15,027 bases of DNA from positions 1 to 15,027 of the forward strand of contig JAFUDW010000141.1 in NCBI GenBank assembly GCA_017464225.1, given 5' to 3'. Shown here piece after piece: positions 5,381 to 12,488 of the stretch; the stretch's first letter is position 1; every line of letters begins with the position of its first letter. This DNA comes from Clostridia bacterium (lineage in GTDB: Bacteria; Bacillota_A; Clostridia; Christensenellales; Aristaeellaceae). The notes beneath the pieces are model-generated. The model ran no database searches. It saw nothing but the letters and a program-made list of their open reading frames with translations, and was not told the origin of the DNA. The translations under genes were made by a program, and so were the position numbers.

Positions 5381-7150
5381 ATGGCAAAGCGCGATACCGT
5401 GATGCGTAAGCCCAAGGACACAAAGGGAACGCTGCGCCGGATGCTGGTCTTCCTGGGCCCCTATAAGCTGGTGATATTGCTCATCGCCGTGCTCTGCGTG
5501 GTCAGCAATCTGCTTTCGCTGTGGGGCCCCAACCTGGCGGGCTCGGCCATCAACGAAGCCGCCGCGGGCAAGGGCAAGGTGAACTTTGAGCGCGTTTCCT
5601 ATTACGCCCTGCGCATGCTGATATGCTATTTGGCCTCCTCGCTGCTTACCATCCTGATCAACGTGGTGATGGTGAACACCAGCAAGCGCGTGGCCCGGCA
5701 GATGCGCCAGAGCGTGTTTGACAAGCTGATGCGCCTGCCCGTGGGCTACTTTGATCGGCACCAGGCGGGCGATATCATCAGCCGCGTTTCCTACGATATT
5801 GACGTGATCTCCACCTGCATGGCCACGGACGTGGTATCCATCCTCACCAGCTTGGTCACCGTGGTGGGCTCGCTGGCGATGATGCTCATGATATCGCTGC
5901 GGCTGTCGGCGGTGGCGCTGGTGGCCGTGCCTGTGGCCGTGGCGTACACCGCCTGGATGCGCAAGCGCACCCAGCCCCGCTACGCCCGGCGCTCCAAGAG
6001 CTACGGCGAAATGAACGGCTTTGTGGAGGAAATGCTTTCCGGCCAGAAAACCATTCTGGCCTACGCCTATGAGGACAGCGTGGAGGGCAAGTTTGCCGCC
6101 ATCAACGGCAATACCGCCGACGCCTATTACGACGCCGAGCATTACGGCGTTTCCATCGGCCCCACCATGGGCTCCATCAATAACCTGACGCTGAGCCTGA
6201 TCGTGCTGCTGGGCGCCGTCCTGTATATGAACGGCGCCATCAGCCTGGGCTCCATTTCCTCCTTTGTGCTCTACTCCCGCAAGTTCGCCGGGCCCATCAA
6301 CGCCATCGCCGAGATCATCAACGAATTGTTCTCCGCCCTGGCGGCTGCCGAGCGCGTGTTTGGCCTGCTGGATGAGGAGGAGGAGCTTACCGACAGGGAA
6401 AACGCCAAAACGCTGTCCGACGTTCGCGGGCATGTGGAGCTCAGCCGCGTGGCCTTTGGCTACGACGCGGCCAAGACCATCATCCATGATCTGTCCATGG
6501 AGGCCGAGCCCGGCAAGCTGGTGGCCATCGTGGGCCCCACCGGCGCGGGCAAGACCACCATCATCAACCTGCTCATGCGCTTTTACGATGTGGACAGCGG
6601 CGAGATCCGCCTGGACGGCACCGATATCCGGGACGCCACCCGCAAGAGCGTGCGCGGGGCCTACGCCATGGTATTGCAGGATACCTGGGTCTTTGGCGGC
6701 ACCATTTTTGAAAACATCGCCTACGGCAAGGAAAACGCCACCATGGACGAGGTGGTGGCCGCGGCCAAGGCGGCGCACATTCATTCCTTCATCATGCGGC
6801 TGCCCCAGGGCTACCAGACCGTGATCAGCGAGGACGGCGGCAACATATCAAAGGGCCAGAAGCAGCTGCTCACCATCGCCCGGGCCATGCTGTACGACGC
6901 CCGCATGCTGATCCTGGACGAAGCCACCAGCAACGTGGATACCTCCACCGAGCGCGAGATCCAGCGCGCCATGCGCCAGCTGATGCGGGGAAAGACCTGC
7001 TTTGTCATCGCCCATCGCCTTTCCACCATCCAGAACGCGGACCTGATCCTGGTGCTCAATCACGGCGATGTGGTGGAGCAGGGCACCCATCAAACGCTGA
7101 TGGAGAAGAAGGGCTTCTATTATCAGCTCTACGCGGCGCAGTTTGAATGA
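5381..7150 (+). CDS. ABC exporter half-transporter, catalytically competent subunit
   Basis: This 589-residue protein has the same six-helix membrane domain plus ATPase layout as its upstream partner. Motifs are Walker A GPTGAGKTT (385-393, Lys391), Q-loop Gln433, Walker B LILDEATS with catalytic Glu514 and switch His545 (VIAHRLST). Its signature is ISKGQ (489-493) instead of LSGGQ, so the site it completes in the partner is the degenerate one. The two proteins are therefore complementary halves of one exporter. The start codon immediately follows the preceding TAA, and GGGGGAGG at 5365-5372, inside the upstream gene, serves as its ribosome site, so expression is coupled. The membrane domain includes the typical RMRQSVFDKLMRLPVGYFD coupling region. 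The exported substrate cannot be deduced. Confidence 0.93.
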   Translation: MAKRDTVMRKPKDTKGTLRRMLVFLGPYKLVILLIAVLCVVSNLLSLWGPNLAGSAINEAAAGKGKVNFERVSYYALRMLICYLASSLLTILINVVMVNTSKRVARQMRQSVFDKLMRLPVGYFDRHQAGDIISRVSYDIDVISTCMATDVVSILTSLVTVVGSLAMMLMISLRLSAVALVAVPVAVAYTAWMRKRTQPRYARRSKSYGEMNGFVEEMLSGQKTILAYAYEDSVEGKFAAINGNTADAYYDAEHYGVSIGPTMGSINNLTLSLIVLLGAVLYMNGAISLGSISSFVLYSRKFAGPINAIAEIINELFSALAAAERVFGLLDEEEELTDRENAKTLSDVRGHVELSRVAFGYDAAKTIIHDLSMEAEPGKLVAIVGPTGAGKTTIINLLMRFYDVDSGEIRLDGTDIRDATRKSVRGAYAMVLQDTWVFGGTIFENIAYGKENATMDEVVAAAKAAHIHSFIMRLPQGYQTVISEDGGNISKGQKQLLTIARAMLYDARMLILDEATSNVDTSTEREIQRAMRQLMRGKTCFVIAHRLSTIQNADLILVLNHGDVVEQGTHQTLMEKKGFYYQLYAAQFE

Positions 7151-7213
7151 TCCATCCCGCACCCGCCCGGAACGGCGGATGCTGCTAAAACGCAAAAGGA
7201 GAGGGGCATATCT

Positions 7214-10003
7214 ATGGAAAACCGTTATGTGATCAATTGGGAAAAATACGCCGACGCGGCGCGGCGGGCCGCTGCCGAGGGCGCCGTGCTGCTGCGCAAC
7301 GAGGGCGGCGCGCTGCCCTTCCGGGAAAATGCGAGGATATCGGTCTTCGGCCGCATCCAGTTCCATTATTATAAGAGCGGAACGGGCTCCGGCGGGCTGG
7401 TCAACACCCGCTATACCGTGGGCATCCTGGACGCCCTGAAGGAAGAAAAATCCCTGCGCGTCAACGAAGCGCTGGAGGCTGTTTACCGGGACTGGCTGCG
7501 GGAGCACCCTCACGACCCGGGAAAGGGCTGGGGCGGCGAGCCCTGGAGCCAGGAGGAAATGCCGCTGAGCGACGATACGGTGCAGGCCGCCGCCCGCGAG
7601 AGCGACGCCGCTCTGGTGATCATCGGCCGCACGGCGGGCGAGGATCAGGACGCCGCCAACGAGCCGGGCAGCTATCTGCTCACCGAAACGGAGCGGGATA
7701 TGCTGCGGAAGGTGCGCTCGGCCTTTGACCGGATGACGGTGGTGCTCAACGTGGGCGGCATCATGGATATGCGCTGGGTGGAGGAGTACCGGCCCGACGC
7801 GGTGATGTACGTTTGGCAGGGCGGCATGGAGGGCGGTCACGCCGTGGCCGATCTGCTGACCGGCAGGGTTACCCCCTGCGGCAAGCTCACCGATACCATC
7901 GCCCGCGATATCAGCGATTATCCCTCCACGGGAAATTTCGGCGGCGCCGTTGAAAACGTCTATCAGGAAGACGTGTATGTGGGCTACCGCTGGTTTGAAA
8001 CCTTCGCGCCCGAAAAGGTGCTCTATCCCTTCGGGTTCGGCCTGTCCTACACCGCTTTTTCGCTTTCCTGCCGGGATATGGCCGTAAAGGACGGAAGGAT
8101 TTGCCTGACGGTGCGGGTGACCAATACCGGCCGCGCGGCGGGCAAGGAGGTGGCGCAGGTGTACGCCTGTCCGCCCCAGGGAAAGCTGGGCAAGCCCCGG
8201 AGGAGCCTGATCGCCTTTGCCAAAACGGCCCTGCTGGCCCCCGGACAGACGGAGGAGCTCGCCTTTGATATCCCCTGCGAAAAGCTGGCCTCCTATGACG
8301 ACAGCGGCGCGGCCGGGCATAAATCCTGCTACGTGCTGGAGGCGGGCGATTACGGCGTTTATGTGGGCACAGACGCGCGTTCGGCCGAGCGCGCGGGCGG
8401 CTTTGCCGTGCCGGAGACCCGGGCGGTTCAAACGCTCCGGGAAGCGCTGAGCCCTGTGGCTGCCTTCGACCGCGTCAGGCCCGTCCCCGGGGAAGGGGAT
8501 CGGCTGATCCCTGGCTTTGAGGCGGCGCCCACCCGGACCTATGATCTGGATCGGAGGATCCGGGACGAGGCGCCCGGGGAGATCGCTTATACCGGCGATC
8601 GCGGCATCCAGCTGGCTGACGTACTGGACGGCAGGCAGCCCATGGACGCCTTCCTGGCCCAGCTCACCAACGACGACCTGTGCTGCATGGTGCGGGGCGA
8701 GGGCATGTGCTCCCCCAAGGTGACGCCGGGCACGGCAGCGGCCTTCGGCGGGGTGACCGAGCGGCTGAAAGCCTTCGGGATCCCCTGCGGATGCTGCTCC
8801 GACGGCCCTTCCGGCATCCGGATGGACTGCGGCACCTACGCTTTCAGCCTGCCCAACGGCACCTGCCTGGCCTGCACCTTTAACGAGGCGCTCAACGAGG
8901 AGCTGTTCAGCTTCCTGGGCGCGGAGCTGCGGAAAAACCGCGTGGATACCATTCTGGGCCCGGGCATCAATATTCACAGAAATCCCCTGAACGGGCGCAA
9001 TTTTGAGTATTTTTCCGAAGACCCGCTGGTGACCGGCAAGATCGCCGCGGCCCAGCTTCGGGGGATGCACAGCTACGGCGTCACCGGCACCATCAAGCAT
9101 TTTGCCGCCAACAACCAGGAATTCCACCGGCGGGAGATCAATTCCGTGGCGTCGGAGCGCGCGCTCCGGGAAATCTACCTGAAGGGCTTCGAGATCGCCG
9201 TCAGGGAAGCGGGCGCGTACTCAGTCATGACCACCTACGGGGCCTTAAACGGCATATGGACGGCGGGAAATTACGATCTGGATACCGGTATCCTGCGAAA
9301 CGAATGGGGCTTTGAGGGCGTTGTGATGAGCGACTGGTGGGCGGCCATGAACGACGAGGGGCAAAAGCCCTCGCTGCAGAACACCGCCGCCATGGTGCGC
9401 GCGCAGAACGACCTGTACATGGTGGTTTCAAACGCCCAGGAGAACAGCGCGCGGGATAATCTGCGGGAGCGCCTGGCCGAAGGCGCGCTGACCCGGGGCC
9501 AGCTGCAGCGCAGCGCCCGGAACATCCTGCGCGTGCTGATGCGCTCGCCCGCCATGGCGCGGATGCTGAATCGCCTGAGCCCCGAGGAGCTGGCTGCGGC
9601 GGAGCAGCTGGACGCCGACGATCAGGTGAACTTTGACCTCAAGTACCTGCCCATCCGGGAGGAGCTGACGCTGGACGCCGAGGGGCTGGATACCGAAAAG
9701 GGCGCTTCGCATGTGTACGGCATCCAGATCGAGACGCCCGGCTTCTATGACCTGCACATGCGGCTGCATGTGGAAGCCGCCCCGCTGGCCCAGGTGCCCG
9801 TCACCGTGTTTGCCAACGGCAAAAACATGGGCACGCTGAGCTTTACCGGCGAGAATCGCCAGTCCCGGGATATTACCGTGGATCTGAGCGTTTTTGCGGG
9901 CGCCTATAACTTTGTCAGGCTCTATTTCGCCCAGAGCGGGATCCGGATGGAAAAGCTGTCCGTCACCCTGCGGGAAAAGCTTACCCGCTCCTTCTGGGAA
10001 TGA
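7214..10003 (+). CDS. GH3 beta-glucosidase with inverted domain order, cytoplasmic
   Basis: The 929-residue protein is a glycoside hydrolase family 3 enzyme with reordered domains. The alpha/beta-sandwich domain comes first (about 20-275; AEGAVLLRNEGGALP, FGRIQFHYYKSGTGSGG, VLYPFGFGLSY). A fibronectin-III-like domain (about 282-365) follows, then the TIM barrel (about 460-775), then a C-terminal beta-rich domain (about 830-920) that may bind sugar. The nucleophile is Asp707 in VVMSDWW. The likely acid/base is Glu143 in TAGEDQD, and Lys628-His629 in KHFAANNQE shapes the glucose subsite. This order is known from beta-glucosidases of Butyrivibrio fibrisolvens and Ruminococcus albus. There is no signal peptide, so it acts inside the cell, releasing terminal beta-linked glucose from cellobiose-like sugars or aryl glucosides. 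AAAAGGAGAGGGG at 7194-7206 supports the start. It lies 63 bp after the exporter genes, probably in the same transcript. Confidence 0.93.
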   Translation: MENRYVINWEKYADAARRAAAEGAVLLRNEGGALPFRENARISVFGRIQFHYYKSGTGSGGLVNTRYTVGILDALKEEKSLRVNEALEAVYRDWLREHPHDPGKGWGGEPWSQEEMPLSDDTVQAAARESDAALVIIGRTAGEDQDAANEPGSYLLTETERDMLRKVRSAFDRMTVVLNVGGIMDMRWVEEYRPDAVMYVWQGGMEGGHAVADLLTGRVTPCGKLTDTIARDISDYPSTGNFGGAVENVYQEDVYVGYRWFETFAPEKVLYPFGFGLSYTAFSLSCRDMAVKDGRICLTVRVTNTGRAAGKEVAQVYACPPQGKLGKPRRSLIAFAKTALLAPGQTEELAFDIPCEKLASYDDSGAAGHKSCYVLEAGDYGVYVGTDARSAERAGGFAVPETRAVQTLREALSPVAAFDRVRPVPGEGDRLIPGFEAAPTRTYDLDRRIRDEAPGEIAYTGDRGIQLADVLDGRQPMDAFLAQLTNDDLCCMVRGEGMCSPKVTPGTAAAFGGVTERLKAFGIPCGCCSDGPSGIRMDCGTYAFSLPNGTCLACTFNEALNEELFSFLGAELRKNRVDTILGPGINIHRNPLNGRNFEYFSEDPLVTGKIAAAQLRGMHSYGVTGTIKHFAANNQEFHRREINSVASERALREIYLKGFEIAVREAGAYSVMTTYGALNGIWTAGNYDLDTGILRNEWGFEGVVMSDWWAAMNDEGQKPSLQNTAAMVRAQNDLYMVVSNAQENSARDNLRERLAEGALTRGQLQRSARNILRVLMRSPAMARMLNRLSPEELAAAEQLDADDQVNFDLKYLPIREELTLDAEGLDTEKGASHVYGIQIETPGFYDLHMRLHVEAAPLAQVPVTVFANGKNMGTLSFTGENRQSRDITVDLSVFAGAYNFVRLYFAQSGIRMEKLSVTLREKLTRSFWE

Positions 10004-10010
10004 CCAAAGC

Positions 10011-10050
10011 GCGCGGCCGGACAAAACCGGCCGCGCCGTTCAATAATACA
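10011..10050 (+). terminator. GC-rich hairpin after the glucosidase gene
   Basis: GCGCGGCCGG (10011-10020) and CCGGCCGCGC (10027-10036) form a perfect 10-bp stem with loop ACAAAA, beginning 7 bp after the stop codon. The tail CGTTCAATAATAC is only weakly U-rich, so termination may be partial. It probably also protects the transcript 3' end. Confidence 0.65.
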
Positions 10051-10070
10051 GAAAAAATCCCAAGCCTTCC

Positions 10071-10099
10071 TTGACAACCCCGCAGCAAAACCGTATGCT
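10071..10099 (+). promoter_or_regulatory. Promoter of the asnA operon
   Basis: -35 TTGACA at 10071-10076 matches consensus perfectly. The spacer is 17 bp and the -10 TATGCT at 10094-10099 matches 4 of 6. Start is expected near 10106, and AAAGG at 10116-10120 precedes the ATG at 10131. No attenuator or T-box is visible in the roughly 25-nt leader. Confidence 0.72.
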
Positions 10100-10130
10100 A
10101 ATCCAAGAGGATCGGAAAGGATGATGAACC

Positions 10131-11138
10131 ATGAGCCAGACAGTGATCCCGGCGGGCTATCGTTCGCCGCTGTCTTTATATGAGACCCAGGAGGCCATTG
10201 ACCTGATCAAAAGCACCTTCCAGGGCTATCTTTGCAGCGCGCTGAACCTCAAACGCGTATCTGCGCCGCTGTTTGTGGAGGGCGCCAGCGGCCTGAACGA
10301 CGATCTGAACGGCGTGGAGCGCCCGGTGAGCTTTTCGGTGCGCGAAACCGGCAGCGAGGCGCAGGTGGTGCATTCGCTGGCCAAGTGGAAGCGCTTGGCG
10401 CTGGCGGAGTATGGCTTCCCCCTGGGCGAGGGTCTGTATACCGATATGAACGCCATCCGCCGGGATGAGGACTTGGACAACCTGCACTCCATTTACGTGG
10501 ACCAGTGGGACTGGGAAAAGGTGATCTACGAAAAGGACCGCACCATGGATACCCTGCAGGACGCCATGCGCCGCATCGTCACCGCCGTGTGCGGCACGCT
10601 GGATTTCCTCAAATGGAAGTATCCGCAATTGCCCGTCACCCTGTGCCGGGAGATCACCTTTGTGACCACCCAGGAGCTGGAGGATATGTATCCCGATCTG
10701 ACGCCCAAGCAGCGGGAAAACGAGTTTTTGCGCGAGCACCGCACGGCGGGCATACTGCAGATCGGCAAAACGCTCAAAAGCGGACAGAAGCATGACGGCC
10801 GCGCCCCGGACTATGACGACTGGGAGCTCAACGGCGATATCATGTTCTATAACGACCTGCTGGGCTGCGCCTTTGAGCTCAGCTCCATGGGCATCCGCGT
10901 GTCGCCCGAGTCGCTGCGCAGGCAGCTGGCGCTGGCGGGCTGCCAGGAGCGCGAAAAGCTGCCCTTCCATCAGCTGCTGCTGGGCGGCCGCCTGCCCTAT
11001 ACCATGGGCGGCGGCATCGGCCAGAGCCGCATGTGCATGCTGCTGCTGGGCAAAGCGCACATCGGCGAGGTGCAGTCCTCCCTGTGGGATGAAAACACCC
11101 GCGCGGCATGCAAAAAGGCCGGGATCACGCTGCTGTAA
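10131..11138 (+). CDS. asnA: Aspartate-ammonia ligase (asparagine synthetase A)
   Basis: This 335-residue protein matches AsnA (about 330 residues in E. coli) over its whole length. Recognisable blocks are the N-terminal YETQEAIDLIKSTFQ, the substrate-binding region LKRVSAPLFVEGASGLNDDL, VHSLAKWKRLAL, YTDMNAIRRDEDLDNLHSIY, VDQWDWEK and the C-terminal class II aminoacyl-tRNA synthetase-like motif GGGIGQSRMCMLLL. It converts aspartate, ATP and free ammonia to asparagine, AMP and pyrophosphate in the cytoplasm. Unlike AsnB it cannot use glutamine, so it depends on a free ammonia supply. It is the first gene of a two-gene unit, and the next gene, 11 bp downstream, is an expected ammonia-releasing enzyme. 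No truncation or odd residues were seen. Confidence 0.96.
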   Translation: MSQTVIPAGYRSPLSLYETQEAIDLIKSTFQGYLCSALNLKRVSAPLFVEGASGLNDDLNGVERPVSFSVRETGSEAQVVHSLAKWKRLALAEYGFPLGEGLYTDMNAIRRDEDLDNLHSIYVDQWDWEKVIYEKDRTMDTLQDAMRRIVTAVCGTLDFLKWKYPQLPVTLCREITFVTTQELEDMYPDLTPKQRENEFLREHRTAGILQIGKTLKSGQKHDGRAPDYDDWELNGDIMFYNDLLGCAFELSSMGIRVSPESLRRQLALAGCQEREKLPFHQLLLGGRLPYTMGGGIGQSRMCMLLLGKAHIGEVQSSLWDENTRAACKKAGITLL

Positions 11139-11149
11139 GGGGGATCGGG

Positions 11150-12238
11150 ATGGCTTTTTCATTGGAGAGGTATACCGCGCCGGACTTTACCCGGGAGCTT
11201 TTCCGCGCCGCGCCCGACGCGCGCCTGGCGCCCGCGCCCTTGGACGGCGTGGCCCCGGACGGCTATCACGCCATGAGCATTTTTCCCGAGTATTTCAAGG
11301 TGGGCGGACAGTGGCTGCTGGCTGAGGAAAGCCGGATGGACTGCGTGCCGGTGTACGCGGCGGGAAAAATATCGGTATCGGAGCCACGGCGGCTGAAAAA
11401 GGACGATCTGGTGGTCTGCGGGCGCACCGAGGACGGCGGCGAGGGCGTTTATCTGCACGCCCACGGCTTTGACGCTCCCGAGGACAAGCATGAAACCTTC
11501 GCGTTTCGCCAGGGGCACTCCCGGGAGAGCTCCTTTTCCCGGGATTATGACGAGCTTTACGAGCTGCTGCGCTATGAGCACGACCATGGCCGGATCGTAT
11601 GGGTGATGGGCCCGGCCTTCGCCTTTGACACCGACGCCCGCAGCGCCTTTTCCCGCATTATTGCCGGGGGCTACGTCCATGCCGTGCTGGCGGGCAACGC
11701 CCTGGCCACCCATGACCTGGAGGCTGCCTATCTGGGCACCGCCCTGGGGCAGAACATCTATACCGGCAAGCACGCGCCCGGCGGGCATTACAATCACCTG
11801 GACACGCTGAACAAGGTCCGCGCCTACGGTTCGGTGGGCGCGTTCATCGCGGGCGAGGGCATCAAGGACGGCATCATTTACAGCTGCGAAAAGTACGGCG
11901 TGCCCTATGTGCTGGCAGGCTCCATCCGCGATGACGGCCCGCTGCCCTGCGTGTACGGCGACGTTTACCGCGCCCAGGACGCCATGCGCGATCAGGTGCG
12001 CGCCGCCACCACGGTGATCTGCATGGCCACCACCCTGCATTCCATCGCCGTGGGCAATATGACGCCCTCCTACCGCGTGCTGGCCGACGGCACCGTGCGC
12101 AAGGTGTACTTTTACTGCGTGGATATATCGGAGTTCACCGTCAATAAGCTCACCGACCGCGGCAGCCTCACCTCCCGCGGCATCGTCACCAACGCGCAGG
12201 ATTTTATCGTCAATATCGCCAAGGGGCTGGGATGCTGA
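11150..12238 (+). CDS. TIGR00300/LOR-SDH family protein, probable ornithine cyclodeaminase (archaeal/ArgZ-type)
   Basis: The 362-residue protein resembles the LOR/SDH conserved-region family (TIGR00300), which includes archaeal ornithine cyclodeaminase and the C-terminal half of cyanobacterial AgrE/ArgZ. Diagnostic blocks are AGNALATHDLEAAYLGTALG (181-200), NHLDTLNKVRAYG (215-227), YSCEKYGVPYVLAGSIRDDG (244-263), AQDAMRDQVRAAT (275-287), MATTLHSIAVGNM (292-304) and VDISEFTVNKLTDRGS (324-339). Characterised members convert L-ornithine to L-proline plus ammonia using bound NAD. No arginine dihydrolase domain is fused here. The start at 11150 is preferred over an in-frame ATG at 11108 because AAGGGGG at 11137-11143 is correctly spaced and the longer form would extend into asnA. 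It follows asnA by 11 bp and is closed by a terminator. Activity on ornithine is inferred from family; another amino acid is possible. Confidence 0.8.
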   Translation: MAFSLERYTAPDFTRELFRAAPDARLAPAPLDGVAPDGYHAMSIFPEYFKVGGQWLLAEESRMDCVPVYAAGKISVSEPRRLKKDDLVVCGRTEDGGEGVYLHAHGFDAPEDKHETFAFRQGHSRESSFSRDYDELYELLRYEHDHGRIVWVMGPAFAFDTDARSAFSRIIAGGYVHAVLAGNALATHDLEAAYLGTALGQNIYTGKHAPGGHYNHLDTLNKVRAYGSVGAFIAGEGIKDGIIYSCEKYGVPYVLAGSIRDDGPLPCVYGDVYRAQDAMRDQVRAATTVICMATTLHSIAVGNMTPSYRVLADGTVRKVYFYCVDISEFTVNKLTDRGSLTSRGIVTNAQDFIVNIAKGLGC

Positions 12239-12272
12239 TGATGTTGGCGCGTCAGCGTCATAGCGATCATAC

Positions 12273-12315
12273 AAAAACGCGCGGATCGAGCTTGCTCGAG
12301 TCTGCGTGTTTTTTT
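12273..12315 (+). terminator. Intrinsic terminator of the asnA operon
   Basis: A long hairpin has the perfect core TCGAGC/GCTCGA around a TT loop. It extends outward as CGCGCGGA pairing with TCTGCGTG (one bulged G, two G-U pairs) and is followed by seven T residues at 12309-12315. The A-run at 12273-12277 could make it bidirectional. This is the clearest terminator in the window. Confidence 0.9.
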
Positions 12316-12425
12316 GTTGATCGCGTATCTCCGGCGCGCTCTTTGCGATACCTCCATTTTAATCAACCGCGGGACGCTGCCTGTTCACGACGCCAAGCAG
12401 TATCCTCCCCCTTTCCCCGCAAATT
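12316..12425. other. Intergenic spacer between asnA operon terminator and nagA promoter
   Basis: No credible gene lies here. It holds nested short inverted repeats, GTTGAT (12316-12321) with ATCAAC (12362-12367) and GTATC (12325-12329) with GATAC (12347-12351). A pyrimidine-rich stretch follows at about 12402-12420. These are weak and may be incidental. Confidence 0.4.
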
Positions 12426-12466
12426 GCCGCCCTCCCGTTGCGGGCTTGGCGGCTGTGCGGTATAAT
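12426..12466 (+). promoter_or_regulatory. nagA promoter with overlapping inverted repeat
   Basis: -10 TATAAT at 12461-12466 is perfect. A 17-bp spacer separates it from TTGCGG at 12438-12443, a weak -35. A two-step inverted repeat covers the -35: GCCGCC (12426-12431) with GGCGGC (12448-12453), enclosing CCCG (12434-12437) with CGGG (12441-12444). A repressor or activator site fits. The expected start near 12473 leaves a very short leader made up almost entirely of AAGGAG and its spacer. Confidence 0.6.
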
Positions 12467-12488
12467 TGAAAAAAGGAGATGACGAGCA

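Noticed and set aside
4499..6784. 761-codon open frame on the minus strand across the two exporter genes
   Set aside because: Shadow of GC-rich codon use in the exporter genes: H-, G- and A-rich translation without motifs, no promoter or RBS, and both ABC genes show complete conserved motifs on the plus strand.
7151..7213. Possible terminator or promoter between the second exporter gene and the glucosidase
   Set aside because: Only a 5-bp CCGCC/GGCGG stem without a T-run and no convincing -35/-10 pair; best treated as an operon spacer.
6848..9127. 759-codon open frame on the minus strand across the end of the exporter and the glucosidase
   Set aside because: Same reason: no recognisable domain or start signals, while the plus strand shows complete GH3 and ABC motifs.
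10039..10060. Possible third copy of the shared promoter element (CAATAATAC near an A-run) before asnA
   Set aside because: Only a 9-base match is shared, the CGAAAAACGG core is absent and the distance to the -35 box differs.
11108..11149. Upstream in-frame ATG extending the TIGR00300-family protein by 14 residues
   Set aside because: It would begin inside asnA without a ribosome site; AAGGGGG is well placed for ATG at 11150.
10176..12274. Two long minus-strand open frames opposite asnA and the ornithine cyclodeaminase gene
   Set aside because: Antisense shadows with biased composition; the plus-strand proteins match known families end to end.
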